From Albibacillus kandeliae (lineage in GTDB: Bacteria; Pseudomonadota; Alphaproteobacteria; Rhodobacterales; Rhodobacteraceae), in the NCBI RefSeq assembly GCF_003116585.1, contig NZ_QEHM01000001.1, forward strand, positions 620,001-684,000: a DNA stretch of 64,000 bases, given 5' to 3'. Shown piece after piece: positions 42,126-51,472 of the stretch. A program made the position numbers and the translations under genes. Within the stretch, counting starts at the first letter, position 1. Every line of letters begins with the position of its first letter. The notes under the pieces were generated by a model. It worked only from the letters and a program-made list of their open reading frames with translations, had not been told where the DNA came from and did not search any database.

Positions 42126-42907
42126 ACCGAGAAGAACAGTCCCGTGAGCACGAAGTTGGCGGCGAGGATGAGGATGGCGGCGGCCTCGACGCTGCCCTTG
42201 GTGGCGCGGCCCACGCCCTGTGCGCCGCGATCGGAGTGCATGCCGTAGAAGCAGCCCATCAGCGCGGCGATGACGCCGAAGACACCCCCCTTGACGAGGC
42301 TCGACACGATGTCGCGCAGCTCGAGGAAGTCGGCGGTGTTCTTGAGATAGGCGGCCGGGTTGAACCCGAGGTTCTGCACCCCGACGGCATAGCCTCCGGC
42401 GATCCCGATAATGTCGCCGATGCCGACCAGCAAGGGCACGGTGATCAGCGCGGCAAGAAGGCGCGGCACCACGAGGTACTTCATCGGGTTGGTCGAGAGG
42501 GTCACCAGCGCGTCGATCTGCTCGGTCACCTTCATTGTCGCGATTTCGGCGGCGATGGAGGAGGTGACGCGGGCGGCGATCATCAGGCCGACGAGCACGG
42601 GGCCGAGTTCGCGCACCATGCCGATAGCGACGATCTGGGGCACCACCGCCTCGGCGTTGAAGCGGGCGCCGCCGGAGTAGATCTGGAGCGCCAGCGCGCC
42701 GCCGGTGAAGATCGCGGTGAGGCCGACGACGGGCAGCGAGAGCCAGCCGATGGTCAGCAGCGAGATCGCGAATTCCTTGGGATAGTAGGGCGGGCGGAAG
42801 ATGTGGCTGAAGCTGCGCAGCAGGAAGAGGACGAAGCGGCCGAGCTTGGCCAGCACGTTCATGGTGAGCGCGCCGATCAGCGCGAGCGGAGCCAGGACAC
42901 TGCTCAT
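42122..42907 (-). CDS. mlaE: Phospholipid-trafficking ABC transporter permease (MlaE type)
   Basis: Membrane subunit of the same transporter. It has 261 residues from the ATG at 42907; the GTG one codon earlier is an alternative. MlaE family marks are SLPVVGLTAIFTGGALALQ, RELGPVLVGLMIAARVTSSI (20 residues) and the EQIDALVTLSTNPMKYLVVPR stretch (core EQIDALVTLSTNP). Five to six helices. Its start overlaps the alr stop, so alr-mlaE-mlaF form one operon. Confidence 0.93.
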   Translation of the reverse strand: MSSVLAPLALIGALTMNVLAKLGRFVLFLLRSFSHIFRPPYYPKEFAISLLTIGWLSLPVVGLTAIFTGGALALQIYSGGARFNAEAVVPQIVAIGMVRELGPVLVGLMIAARVTSSIAAEIATMKVTEQIDALVTLSTNPMKYLVVPRLLAALITVPLLVGIGDIIGIAGGYAVGVQNLGFNPAAYLKNTADFLELRDIVSSLVKGGVFGVIAALMGCFYGMHSDRGAQGVGRATKGSVEAAAILILAANFVLTGLFFSV

Positions 42908-43938
42908 CACTTGTAGCTCCGGCTGTAGCGACGACCGAGCGAGGTAAGCACCTCGTAGCCGATGGTGCCGCCGATATCGGCGACCGCGTCGACGCCCTGG
43001 TGCGGGCCGATCAGGGTCAGGAACTCGGGGTCGCCCGCGACGTCGGTGACATCGACGGTGATCAGGTCCATCGAGACGCGCCCGGCCATCGGGCAGGGCT
43101 GGTCGCCGTGGAAGAGGTTGATGCGGTTGCTGATCGCGCGGTGGATGCCGTCGGCGTAGCCCGCAGCGACAGTGGCGATCCGGCTGGGCCGGGTGGCCGT
43201 CCAGCTGTTGCCGTAGCCCGCGCTTTCGCCGGGGTGGACCTCGCGCACCTGGATCACGGGCAGGTCGAGGGTGACGACGGGCAGCGCCTCGGCAAAGGGG
43301 CGGCCGCCGTAGAGGCCGACGCCGGGCCGGGTGAGGTCGAAGTGGTAGTCCTGCCCCAGCAGGATGCCCCCGGTCGCCGAGAGCGAGCGCGGCACGTTCA
43401 GACCGTCGGTCATCTCGCGGAAGGTGCGCAACTGGCGGGCGTTCATCTCGTGGTCGGGTTCATCGGCACAGGCGAGGTGCGACATGATCAGCACCGGCTT
43501 CTGCCCGAGTGCGATGTCGCGGAGCGCGGCCCATTCCGCCGCTTCCATGCCGAGGCGGTTCATGCCGGAATCGAGCTGGACGCCGAAGGAATGACCGGGC
43601 AGGGCCTCGACATGGCGCAGCATCTGGTCGACCGAGTTCAGCATCGGCGTCAGCATGTTGTCGCGGATCAGGTCGGTATCGCCGGTCATATGGCCGGAGA
43701 AGACGCCGATCATCGGGCCGGGGCCGAGCGCCTTGCGCACGGCGACGCCTTCTTCGGCGGCGGCGACAAAGAACCGCCGGGCGCCCGCTTTTGCCAAGGC
43801 AGCGGCAACCTGCGCCGCGCCGAGTCCGTAGCCGTCCGCCTTGACGACGGCACCGGCTTCGCATGTGCTGATCGCGCTCAGGGTCCGCCAGTTGGACGCG
43901 AGTGCGCTCAGGTCGATAGTTAGATGGCCACTGCTCAT
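42907..43938 (-). CDS. alr: Alanine racemase
   Basis: PLP enzyme making D-alanine for peptidoglycan. The 343-residue protein carries the PLP lysine K33 in [15 protein letters not shown] and the second-base tyrosine in ESAGYGNSW. Substrate/PLP loops AGYADGIHR and [13 protein letters not shown] are also visible. Slightly shorter than many Alr proteins but complete. First gene of the alr-mlaE-mlaF operon and transcribed toward it. Confidence 0.94.
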   Translation of the reverse strand: MSSGHLTIDLSALASNWRTLSAISTCEAGAVVKADGYGLGAAQVAAALAKAGARRFFVAAAEEGVAVRKALGPGPMIGVFSGHMTGDTDLIRDNMLTPMLNSVDQMLRHVEALPGHSFGVQLDSGMNRLGMEAAEWAALRDIALGQKPVLIMSHLACADEPDHEMNARQLRTFREMTDGLNVPRSLSATGGILLGQDYHFDLTRPGVGLYGGRPFAEALPVVTLDLPVIQVREVHPGESAGYGNSWTATRPSRIATVAAGYADGIHRAISNRINLFHGDQPCPMAGRVSMDLITVDVTDVAGDPEFLTLIGPHQGVDAVADIGGTIGYEVLTSLGRRYSRSYK

Positions 43939-44027
43939 GCCCCGTTCATGACATGGGGGCGCGGGGCGTCAAGAGGGAATGATGCCTCTCTGCAGGCGAG
44001 GGACCGCCGAGCGCCGCTCCGCTGGGC

Positions 44028-44828
44028 TCAGGGCGAGAAAAACCCGCCGAAGTTTCGTTCCCAGATCTTCTCGCCGATCATGCAGTCGTAGGAGTAGGCC
44101 TTGTGAAGGCTGGAAAATTCGGCGTCCTGCGCGCCTGCGATTTCCAGCACCAGCTTGCGGCGCACCGCCTCGGCGAAGGCGCTCCAGCCATGCACCGGAA
44201 TCATGAAGGACCCGGGGCCGCCGATCACGCATTCGTTGTAGTAGATGTCGAGATCTTCGATGCCCCAGCGGGAACTGACCTCGTCCTCGGTCATCAGGGG
44301 GAGCCCGTTGATGATGATGCCCTGGTCGAGCACCGCGGCGCGGGCTTCGAGGACCGGGAGGCCCTGGTTGTTGGGACCATCGCCCGAGATGTCGATGACC
44401 CGGCGCAGGCCCTGGAAGTCGTTGGAGTGGAACGACCCGGCGGCGAAGGCGAGCGCGCCGGAGATCGAGGTACGCCGCATGCCTGAACTCGGTTCGGCCG
44501 ACAGGGTCGCGGCGACGTCGGCGGCGGTGGCGTCATTGTCGATCAGCGTCCAGGGCACCACGACGTTCTGCGCGTTGGACCCGGCCCATTCCACGTAGGT
44601 GAGGGCGATGCGCCCGATCAGGCCGCCCCGGATGGCGCTGAGCACATCGGGATGGGTCAGCGCCTCGGCATAGCCACGGCGCTGGAGTTCGAGTTCGTAG
44701 GGGGACATGGACCGCGAGACATCGACCGCAAGAAACAGCTCGATATCGACCTCGTCGTACTCCGATGCCTCCTGGGCCGCGAGGGGGGCGGCCGCGATAG
44801 AGAGGGAGAGCGCGAGAGACCGGAGCAT
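44028..44828 (-). CDS. DUF1194 secreted VWA-like protein
   Basis: Exported protein of unknown function, common in alphaproteobacteria. The 266-residue product has a signal peptide (residues 1-19, cleavage after APLAAQ) and a von Willebrand A-like fold with the MIDAS motif DVSRSMS at 36-42, SSGMRRTSISGAL and DISGDGPNNQG. Cysteines near the C-terminus (NECVIGG, YDCMIGEKIWERNF) could form a disulfide. It is a single gene between alr and dnaB. Confidence 0.88.
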   Translation of the reverse strand: MLRSLALSLSIAAAPLAAQEASEYDEVDIELFLAVDVSRSMSPYELELQRRGYAEALTHPDVLSAIRGGLIGRIALTYVEWAGSNAQNVVVPWTLIDNDATAADVAATLSAEPSSGMRRTSISGALAFAAGSFHSNDFQGLRRVIDISGDGPNNQGLPVLEARAAVLDQGIIINGLPLMTEDEVSSRWGIEDLDIYYNECVIGGPGSFMIPVHGWSAFAEAVRRKLVLEIAGAQDAEFSSLHKAYSYDCMIGEKIWERNFGGFFSP

Positions 44829-44924
44829 GAGGGAATTGCGCCAGAGCAGGCGGAGCCTGTCCAGTCACGTGTTCGTGCTCCGGGCGGAATGGCGGTTCGG
44901 TGCGCAGGAATTACGCGGTTCGGT

Positions 44925-46424
44925 CTAGTATTCGTCCCCGCCGGACGGTCCCTGCTGCCAGGGTTTGGCAAGGTTGCCGAAACGGGTGAATTGCGCCTCG
45001 AAGGCCAGTTCGATGGTGCCGATGGGGCCGTGACGCTGCTTGCCGACGATGACCTCGGCCTTGCCATGCAGGCGCTCCATGTCCTCGATCCACTTGGCCA
45101 TGGCCTCGACGTTCTCTTCGCCGGGTTTCTCCCGTTCCTTGTAGTACTCGCCACGGTAGACGAACATCACCACGTCGGCGTCCTGTTCGATCGAGCCGGA
45201 TTCCCGCAGGTCCGACAGCTGCGGCCGCTTGTCGTCGCGGCTTTCCACCTGACGCGAGAGCTGGGAGAGCGCGATCACCGGGATGTTCAGTTCCTTGGCG
45301 ATGGCCTTCATGCCCATGGTGATCTCGGAGATCTCGTTCACCCGGCTTTCCGAACGGCCGGTGCCGCGCACCAGCTGAAGATAGTCGATGATCAGCAGGT
45401 CGAGCCCGTGGGTCCGCTTGAGGCGGCGCGCGCGGGCGGCCAGCTGCGAGATGGGCAGCGCCGGGGTGTCGTCGATGTAAAGCGGGCAGGCCTCAAGTGC
45501 CTTGGCTGCCTCCACGAAGCGACGGAATTCCGCTTCGGTCATGTCCCCCTGCCTGATCTTGTGGGACGAAATTTCGGAGGCTTCCGCGAGGATCCTGCCC
45601 GCGAGCTGCTCGGCGCTCATCTCGAGTGAATAGAAACCGACCACCCCGCCCTGCACGGCACCTTCGGTGCCATCGGGCATGCGGCCCTTCTTGTAGGCCT
45701 TGGCGACGTTGAAGGCGATGTTGGTGGCCAGCGACGTCTTGCCCATCGAAGGACGTCCGGCGAGGATAAGAAGGTCGGACTTGTGCAGGCCGCCGAGCTT
45801 GCCGTCCATGTCGAGCAGCCCGGTCGAGATGCCCGCAAGGCCGCCCTCGCGCTGATAAGCGACGTTGGCGACGTTCACCGCCTCGGTGACGGCGCGCAGG
45901 AAGCTCTGGAAGCCGCTTTCGGTCTGGCCCTGTTCGGAGAGCCGGTAGAGATGCTGTTCGGCCTCAACGATCTGTTCCTTGGGCTCGCTGGAGATATCGA
46001 CGCGCGATGCCTTGTCCGAAATGTCGCGGCCCAGCTGGATCAGCTCGCGGCGGATCGCGAGGTCATAGATCATCTGTGCGTAGTCGCGCACGGCAAAGGC
46101 GCTCATCGCGGTGCCGGCAAGGCGGGCGAGGTAGGCGGGGCCGCCGAGTTCCTTGAGGCCCTCGTCGTCCTCCATGAAGGTCTTGAGCGTAACCGGCGAG
46201 GCAAGCTGGTTCTTGGCGATGCGGGCGGCGGCGATCTCGAAGATGCGCGCGTGCACCGGGTCGTAGAAATGCTTGGAGCCGATGATCGAGGCAACGCGGT
46301 CATAGACGTCGTTGTTGGTCAGGATCGCACCGAGGAGCTGCTGCTCTGCCTCGACCGAGTGCGGCATGGTTTCGGGCGTCTGGACATTGGCCTGGCGCGC
46401 GTCGAATCCGGTAATCTCGTTCAT
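44925..46424 (-). CDS. dnaB: Replicative DNA helicase DnaB
   Basis: Hexameric replication-fork helicase. The 499-residue protein has an N-terminal DnaB domain (PHSVEAEQQLLGAILTNNDVYDRV, core PHSVEAEQQLLGAILTN). The RecA-like motor has Walker A AGRPSMGKTSLATN, Walker B LDLLIIDYLQLVRG and the Arg-finger/loop region SQLSRQVESRDDKRPQLSDLRESG (core RDDKRPQLSDLRESG). No intein or island signature is seen. Standalone core gene. Confidence 0.97.
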   Translation of the reverse strand: MNEITGFDARQANVQTPETMPHSVEAEQQLLGAILTNNDVYDRVASIIGSKHFYDPVHARIFEIAAARIAKNQLASPVTLKTFMEDDEGLKELGGPAYLARLAGTAMSAFAVRDYAQMIYDLAIRRELIQLGRDISDKASRVDISSEPKEQIVEAEQHLYRLSEQGQTESGFQSFLRAVTEAVNVANVAYQREGGLAGISTGLLDMDGKLGGLHKSDLLILAGRPSMGKTSLATNIAFNVAKAYKKGRMPDGTEGAVQGGVVGFYSLEMSAEQLAGRILAEASEISSHKIRQGDMTEAEFRRFVEAAKALEACPLYIDDTPALPISQLAARARRLKRTHGLDLLIIDYLQLVRGTGRSESRVNEISEITMGMKAIAKELNIPVIALSQLSRQVESRDDKRPQLSDLRESGSIEQDADVVMFVYRGEYYKEREKPGEENVEAMAKWIEDMERLHGKAEVIVGKQRHGPIGTIELAFEAQFTRFGNLAKPWQQGPSGGDEY

Positions 46425-46655
46425 CTCGTCCCTCAGGTCACGCCGCCTTGGTGCGGTCTCTTAGTGGTTCGGATGTGTTACCAAATCGGGTCGGTAACGG
46501 GCAATCTGGATATCTCGGGGGATAACTCGATGATACCCGCCAGCCTACCATATCTGGCAGGAGGCGGCAAAACACCTTCCACATCTTGCCGCCGACAGCG
46601 CTGGTTTCCCTTGCGGCAACCTTTCGCCGCCCGCGGCAAACCGCCTAGGGCATGG

Positions 46656-47336
46656 TCAGCCCTGCTGACGTGCTTCCTGCCATTTGCGGGGCGCGTGGAG
46701 GAAGCTTTCGACCTCGCGCAGCGTCTCGGCCGAGAAGGCGCCGGAGGACTTGGCTTCGGCCAGAACGTCCCACCAGGTGCAGAGGTGGTGCAGACTAACC
46801 CCATGGTCGCCCAGCGTTTTGATCGTTTCCGGGAAGATCCCGTAATAGAAGATCACCGCGGTATGGGCGCAGGTGGCCCCGGTGTCGCGGATGGCGTCGA
46901 CGAAGCTGAGTTTCGAGCCGCCGTCGGTGGTCAGGTCCTCGACCAGCAGAACGCGCTGGCCCTCGGTCATCTGACCTTCGATTCGGGCGTTGCGACCGTA
47001 CCCCTTGGGTTTCTTGCGGACATAGGTCATCGGCAGCGCCATGCGCTCGGCCACGAGGGCGGCAAAGGGGATGCCCGCGGTCTCGCCGCCGGCAATGTTG
47101 TCGAAGGCTTCGAAGCCCGCGTCGCGCATGACGGTGACGGTCAGGAAGTCCATCAGGGTGGAGCGGATGCGCGGGTAGGAGATCAGCTTGCGGCAGTCGA
47201 CGTAGGTGGGGCTGGGCAGGCCGGAGGCCAGCGTGAAGGGCTGTTCGCCGTTCAGGTGCACCGCGCCGATTTCCAGCAGCATCCGGGCCGACAGGCGGGC
47301 GATTTCTTCCTTGGGGGGAAAGGCGGACGGGATCAT
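46656..47336 (-). CDS. pyrE: Orotate phosphoribosyltransferase PyrE
   Basis: Makes orotidine 5'-phosphate from orotate and PRPP. The ATG at 47336 gives 226 residues; a longer frame upstream runs through the leader and is not family-like. The PRPP signature is [18 protein letters not shown], with the flexible loop [17 protein letters not shown] (core [14 protein letters not shown]). A strong hairpin with a pyrimidine-rich tail lies 110 bases upstream on the coding strand and may be an attenuator. Confidence 0.95.
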   Translation of the reverse strand: MIPSAFPPKEEIARLSARMLLEIGAVHLNGEQPFTLASGLPSPTYVDCRKLISYPRIRSTLMDFLTVTVMRDAGFEAFDNIAGGETAGIPFAALVAERMALPMTYVRKKPKGYGRNARIEGQMTEGQRVLLVEDLTTDGGSKLSFVDAIRDTGATCAHTAVIFYYGIFPETIKTLGDHGVSLHHLCTWWDVLAEAKSSGAFSAETLREVESFLHAPRKWQEARQQG

Positions 47337-47688
47337 GTGCGGCGGTCCTCTGCTGACGGTTTTCCAGCGCATAGTGCAGGTGGTCTGAAAAGGAAAGCCT
47401 GCCACGACCGGCAGGCCAGTGGGCAGGGGCTCCTGTAAAGAAAAGCCCGCCCCGTTGGCAGACGGGGCGGGAAAGTGGCCCACTCGCGCATTGGCGCGGG
47501 GCCGTCCGTTCGGAGGGCGAGCAGAGCCTCGGAACAGAGTAACCGGAACCGGCGGCGGATTTCCGCGCATCGATATGCACGTGATCACTCACGGGGCCGA
47601 GTCTGTCAATTCGGATCGGGGCCGCCGCGCGGATTTGCTCCATCGCTTTGGGATCGCCGAACTCCGGCAAATCTCGTGAAACCCCAAC
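47337..47688. other. pyrE leader region without a supported gene
   Basis: Several open frames run antisense or in parallel because of GC content, but none has a ribosome site or family. A minus-strand frame beginning [11 protein letters not shown] could be a leader peptide ahead of the hairpin at 47446-47471, unproven. Confidence 0.4.
47446..47471 (-). terminator. Strong hairpin with U-rich tail in the pyrE leader
   Basis: CCCGCCCCGT and ACGGGGCGGG form a perfect ten-pair stem around a six-base loop. On the minus strand it is followed by CTTTTCTTT, the form of an intrinsic terminator. It lies 110 bases before the pyrE start. Because the upstream RTX gene already has its own terminator, attenuation of pyrE is a reasonable idea. 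Confidence 0.65.
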
Positions 47689-47722
47689 AAAAAGCCCCCC
47701 GCGCCGGGATGGCGCGAGGGGC
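47689..47722 (-). terminator. Intrinsic terminator after the RTX gene
   Basis: GCCCCCCGCGCC and GGCGCGAGGGGC pair with one mismatch around GGGAT, and on the minus strand a run of five T follows. It sits 27 bases after the RTX stop codon. Confidence 0.82.
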
Positions 47723-47748
47723 GTGTGTTGCGTATTGGCTGCGCCGGA

Positions 47749-49158
47749 TCAGAAAATGAAGTCGTTGGCAGAAAGGTCGGCCTTGACGACCCCGTCGAGC
47801 GTGATGGTGTTGCCATCGTCGTCGGTGATCACCGCGTTGCCGTCCACCATCGAGAGGTGGTTGTTCTTGAGGTCCTTGAACGACCTGATTTCGTCGATGG
47901 CCGAGAGGTCGATGCGCTCTTTGGTGCCCGCGGTCTGGAAGTCGTGGATCGTGTCGTGGCCGAAGTTGCCCTTGAACACGAACTTGTCCGCGCCGCCGTT
48001 GCCGTAGAGGTCGTCGTTGCCGTTGCCGCCGTCCAGCAGGTCGCGGCCAGCCCCGCCAGAGAGGGTGTCATTGCCGTTCATGCCGTAGAGCTTGTCGTTG
48101 CCGCCTTCGCCCTCAAGCTGGTTGGCCTTGCCGTCGCCGGTGATGCGGTCATTGTAGTCCGATCCGCGCACGTTCTCGATGTTGCGAAGGGTATCGGTGT
48201 CACCGAAGCCGTCGGTGGCTGTTCCCTGCTGCAGGTTCACCGTCACGCCGCTGTCGCCGCCATGGCGGTCGTCGCGGTCATAGCGGACCTCGTCACGCCC
48301 TTTGCCGCCGTTCAGGATGTCGTCACCGGCGAGACCGCGCAGGATGTTGCTGCCGTTGTTGCCGATGAACGTGTCGTCATAGGCCGAGCCGCGCAGCATC
48401 TCGATGCTGTTGAGAGTGTCGGTGTTGCCCCAGCCATCGGTGGCGGTGCCCTTCAGAAGGTTGGCGATCACGCCGCTCGGGTCATTCTGGAAGGTGACCT
48501 GGTCATAGCCCTGGCCGCCGTTGTAGGTGTCGTTCCCCTTGGAACTGACGAAATAGTCGTCACCGATCCCGCCGTTCAGCGTGTCGCGGCGGTTGGTGCC
48601 GTAGATTTCATCGTCTTCGGTGGCGATTTCGAACTCTGCCAGATCGGCCCATTCGATGTACTCGCCTTCGGCCAGGTCGCCGGAGGCTTCGCTGACGCCG
48701 GTGAGATTGTTTTCGGTGAAGGTCTCGAACTCGGACAGCGAGGAGAACCCCGGCAGGGACGCGCCGTCCAGCACGAAGTAGTAATCGGAGCCCGTCATGC
48801 GGCCATCCGAGTCATCGCCCCATTCGATCGAGAACTCGACAAGGGTGGTGGTGTAGGTCTTGCCGCCGCTCTTCCAGGTGAGCTCGAGGAAGCTTACGTT
48901 CGAGTCCTGAACCCCGCCGGTTTCGGTGGGCCACACCGAAAAGTCATCGAGGCCAACGTTGTAGGTTCCGGTCAGATCCACCTCGGCCCAGACGTCACCG
49001 TCGGACTCGGCGGCGTCGTTCACGTAAGTGAAGCCGCCCCCGGCTGCCGCAACGACCGTAAATGTCGCGCTTGCACTGAAGCCGGTGTAATCGATGTCGG
49101 TGAAGTCCGCGTTGTCGCGCCAGTCGACCTGAAACCCTTGCATCGTGTAAGTCGTCAT
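47749..49158 (-). CDS. RTX-type calcium-binding secreted protein
   Basis: Probably exported by a type I secretion system. The 469-residue protein has no Sec signal, an unassigned beta-rich N-terminal half (residues 1-200), then RTX nonapeptide blocks of GGxGxD type (GGIGDDYF, RGLAGDDILNGGKGRDEV, EGEGGNDKLYGMNGNDTLSGG, core GGNDKLYGMNGNDTL). The C-terminus ends in DLSANDFIF, which fits a T1SS signal. Two blocks repeat a GTATDG(W/F)G(N/D)TDTL unit. A surface or adhesive role is possible but unproven. A terminator follows. Confidence 0.9.
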   Translation of the reverse strand: MTTYTMQGFQVDWRDNADFTDIDYTGFSASATFTVVAAAGGGFTYVNDAAESDGDVWAEVDLTGTYNVGLDDFSVWPTETGGVQDSNVSFLELTWKSGGKTYTTTLVEFSIEWGDDSDGRMTGSDYYFVLDGASLPGFSSLSEFETFTENNLTGVSEASGDLAEGEYIEWADLAEFEIATEDDEIYGTNRRDTLNGGIGDDYFVSSKGNDTYNGGQGYDQVTFQNDPSGVIANLLKGTATDGWGNTDTLNSIEMLRGSAYDDTFIGNNGSNILRGLAGDDILNGGKGRDEVRYDRDDRHGGDSGVTVNLQQGTATDGFGDTDTLRNIENVRGSDYNDRITGDGKANQLEGEGGNDKLYGMNGNDTLSGGAGRDLLDGGNGNDDLYGNGGADKFVFKGNFGHDTIHDFQTAGTKERIDLSAIDEIRSFKDLKNNHLSMVDGNAVITDDDGNTITLDGVVKADLSANDFIF

Positions 49159-49305
49159 CGTCTATCCCTAAATCTTGAGTATTCCGCAAATGACGCGCAA
49201 TTAATTGCGCCGTCCGCACAAATTCCTTGTGCCCAACGAGCGTTAATTCTCAACGATTTTGTGGCGACGACCGGGAAACTTTTTGCCCGAACGGACAATT
49301 TTGCG

Positions 49306-50343
49306 TCAGTCGACCTTCCAGTGCAGTTCTGTCAACGGATCGAAAACAGTCACCGGACCGTCTTCGGTTTCGATCTGCGAGGGATAGGTCACCGCAGCGC
49401 CCTTGCTAAGGGTGATGGTCTCGTCGTTCACGGGCAGGCCGTAGAAGGCCGGGCCGTTCAGCGAGGTAAATGCTTCGAGCCTGTCGAGGGCACTGTCCTC
49501 CTCGAAGACCTGCGCGAGGATCGAGAGGGTGTTGGTCGCCGTGAAACAGCCCGCGCAGCCGCAGGGCAGCAGCTTGTTCGCGTCGGTATGCGGCGCGCTG
49601 TCGGTGCCGAGGAAGAAGCGCTTGCTGCCCGAGGTCGCGGCCTTGCGCAGAGCGAGACGGTGGGTTTCGCGCTTGGCCACCGGCAGGCAGTAGTAGTGCG
49701 GCTTGATGCCCCCGGCGAGGATGTGGTTGCGGTTGATCACCAGGTGATGGGTGGTGATCGTCGCGCCAAGGTCGTCGCCCTGGGCGCTTGCGTAGTCCAC
49801 CGCGTCGGAGGTGGTGATGTGTTCCATGACCACGCGCAGGCCGGGGGTGGCACGGCGGACCGGGTCGAGGACGCGGTCGATGAAAACGGCCTCGCGGTCG
49901 AAGATGTCGACGTCGCTGTCGACCACTTCGCCATGCACGCAGAGCGGCAGGCCGATCTCGGCCATCTTTTCAAGCACGCCGCGCACGTTCTCGAAAGTCT
50001 TCACGCCGCTGGCGGAATTGGTGGTCGCGCCCGCGGGGTAGAGCTTGACCGCCTTGACGAGGCCGGAGGCATGGGCGGCGGCCACGTCGGCCGGGTCGGT
50101 ATCCTCGGTCAGGTAGAGCGTCATCAGCGGCTCGAAGGCCATGCCCTCGGGCAGGGCGGCGAGAATGCGATCGCGGTAGGCGGCGGCCTGGGCGCCGGTC
50201 ACCACCGGCGGCACGAGGTTCGGCATCACGATGGCCCGGGCAAAGTGACGGGCGGTTTCGGGCAGCACGGCGCGCAGCATGGCGCCGTCGCGCAGGTGAA
50301 GGTGCCAGTCGTCGGGCCGGCGGAGGGTCAGTGTCTCGCTCAT
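49306..50343 (-). CDS. pyrC: Dihydroorotase PyrC
   Basis: Zinc amidohydrolase making dihydroorotate in pyrimidine synthesis. The 345-residue protein has the first metal motif DWHLHLRDG, the carboxylated Lys in [15 protein letters not shown], His ligands in LCVHGEV and VVMEHITT, and the catalytic Asp in FLGTDSAPH. Length and motifs are those of the E. coli-type class II enzyme. It is near pyrE but separated from it by the RTX gene. Confidence 0.96.
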   Translation of the reverse strand: MSETLTLRRPDDWHLHLRDGAMLRAVLPETARHFARAIVMPNLVPPVVTGAQAAAYRDRILAALPEGMAFEPLMTLYLTEDTDPADVAAAHASGLVKAVKLYPAGATTNSASGVKTFENVRGVLEKMAEIGLPLCVHGEVVDSDVDIFDREAVFIDRVLDPVRRATPGLRVVMEHITTSDAVDYASAQGDDLGATITTHHLVINRNHILAGGIKPHYYCLPVAKRETHRLALRKAATSGSKRFFLGTDSAPHTDANKLLPCGCAGCFTATNTLSILAQVFEEDSALDRLEAFTSLNGPAFYGLPVNDETITLSKGAAVTYPSQIETEDGPVTVFDPLTELHWKVD

Positions 50344-50395
50344 GGCGCTCCGCTAGCACAGCTCTCGCGTTCAGGCCAGCGGCTTTGGCGGCGGA

Positions 50396-51367
50396 CTACT
50401 GCGCCGCGGACTGGGCGTCGGCGGGGAAGTCGAACTCGCCGTCCTCGGCCGCCTTTTCCAGCTGGTCCAGCCGGCGGCGGAACTTGGGCGCGTTCTTGCG
50501 GGTGATCACGTTCCGGCACAGCAGCATGTTGAGATAGGGGCGCTCGATCTTGTCGAGGTGTCCCATCAGGTTGCGCAGGTAATTCACGTTGTCGCGGCGG
50601 GCGCGGTACATGCGGTAGAAGCTACGCGCATCCAGCTTGCCGAGCCCGGCGAGGGTCAGCAGCGGATAGAGGATCTCCATGTCCATCAATTGGGTCTGCA
50701 GCGCGGCGCCCATGAAGGGAAGCCGCAGCCGCGTGACGTTGGAGCGCGCGAAGAGCGCCGCGTGCATGGCGTCGTATTCCTCGCGCGGGTCATAGAGCAC
50801 GAAGGCCTGCTGCGCCGCGTCGAGCATGTCGGGCGCATAGCCGAAGCGGTCGCGGAACGAGGTACGGCGCATCTCGGGAAAGCGCGGGTCCCATTCGGCG
50901 AGGCGGGCGTCGAGCGTCGCCTGCGGCTGAACCACGACCACGGTCGAGCCCGGAGAGGCGACCGAGTAGGCCGCCGCCGCATAGCCGCAGGGGCCGGCGC
51001 CGTAGAACAGCACGCGCTGGAATTCGTCGAAGAAGCCCTCGTCGATCAGCTCGTCGAAGTAGGCGTAGATCGCCGGATCGCGGAACCATGTGTCGCCGTT
51101 CGAGATGATGCAGAGGTGCGACCAGTTGCGCGCCCTTACCATGTCGAAACCAAAGGGCTGAGCGGTGCTGGAGAGCGCGCGGATGCCCTGCACAGTCTCG
51201 AAGGTCACGAGCAAGGTCGGGGTCTGCTGGATGAAGGTGGCAAAGTGGTTCTTGCCCAAGGCGCGGTAGCTGCCAAGCTCCTGCGTCAGTTGAATCAACC
51301 GGCTTTTCCAGACGGCGGCATCAAGCCCCGTCATGGGCGTTTCCAACTTGTTTACTAGGTTCCGCAT
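50396..51367 (-). CDS. Conserved protein of unknown function in the glycan cluster (323 residues)
   Basis: Function not recognised. Relatives in roseobacters often carry the misleading label phosphoadenosine phosphosulfate reductase; no PAPS or Cys motif for that is visible. The middle looks like an alpha/beta-hydrolase-type nucleophile region (VLFYGAGPCGYAAAAYSVASPG, core GAGPCGYAAAAYS), and the C-terminus is basic and helical. It follows three glycosyltransferases on the same strand and may act on the same surface glycan. Confidence 0.65.
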   Translation of the reverse strand: MRNLVNKLETPMTGLDAAVWKSRLIQLTQELGSYRALGKNHFATFIQQTPTLLVTFETVQGIRALSSTAQPFGFDMVRARNWSHLCIISNGDTWFRDPAIYAYFDELIDEGFFDEFQRVLFYGAGPCGYAAAAYSVASPGSTVVVVQPQATLDARLAEWDPRFPEMRRTSFRDRFGYAPDMLDAAQQAFVLYDPREEYDAMHAALFARSNVTRLRLPFMGAALQTQLMDMEILYPLLTLAGLGKLDARSFYRMYRARRDNVNYLRNLMGHLDKIERPYLNMLLCRNVITRKNAPKFRRRLDQLEKAAEDGEFDFPADAQSAAQ

Positions 51368-51472
51368 CGCCCGAATTCCCCACCGTTGAATCCAGTTAAA
51401 CAGGGTTTCGGGCTAAAGCTAGAGCGGTGATCTCATTCCGCCAGATGGCGACACAATGGCCTGAAACATATG

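Noticed and set aside
47725-50505. 926-residue plus-strand frame antisense to the RTX gene and pyrC
   Set aside because: A valine/alanine-rich mirror of repeated RTX codons; no ribosome site or family.
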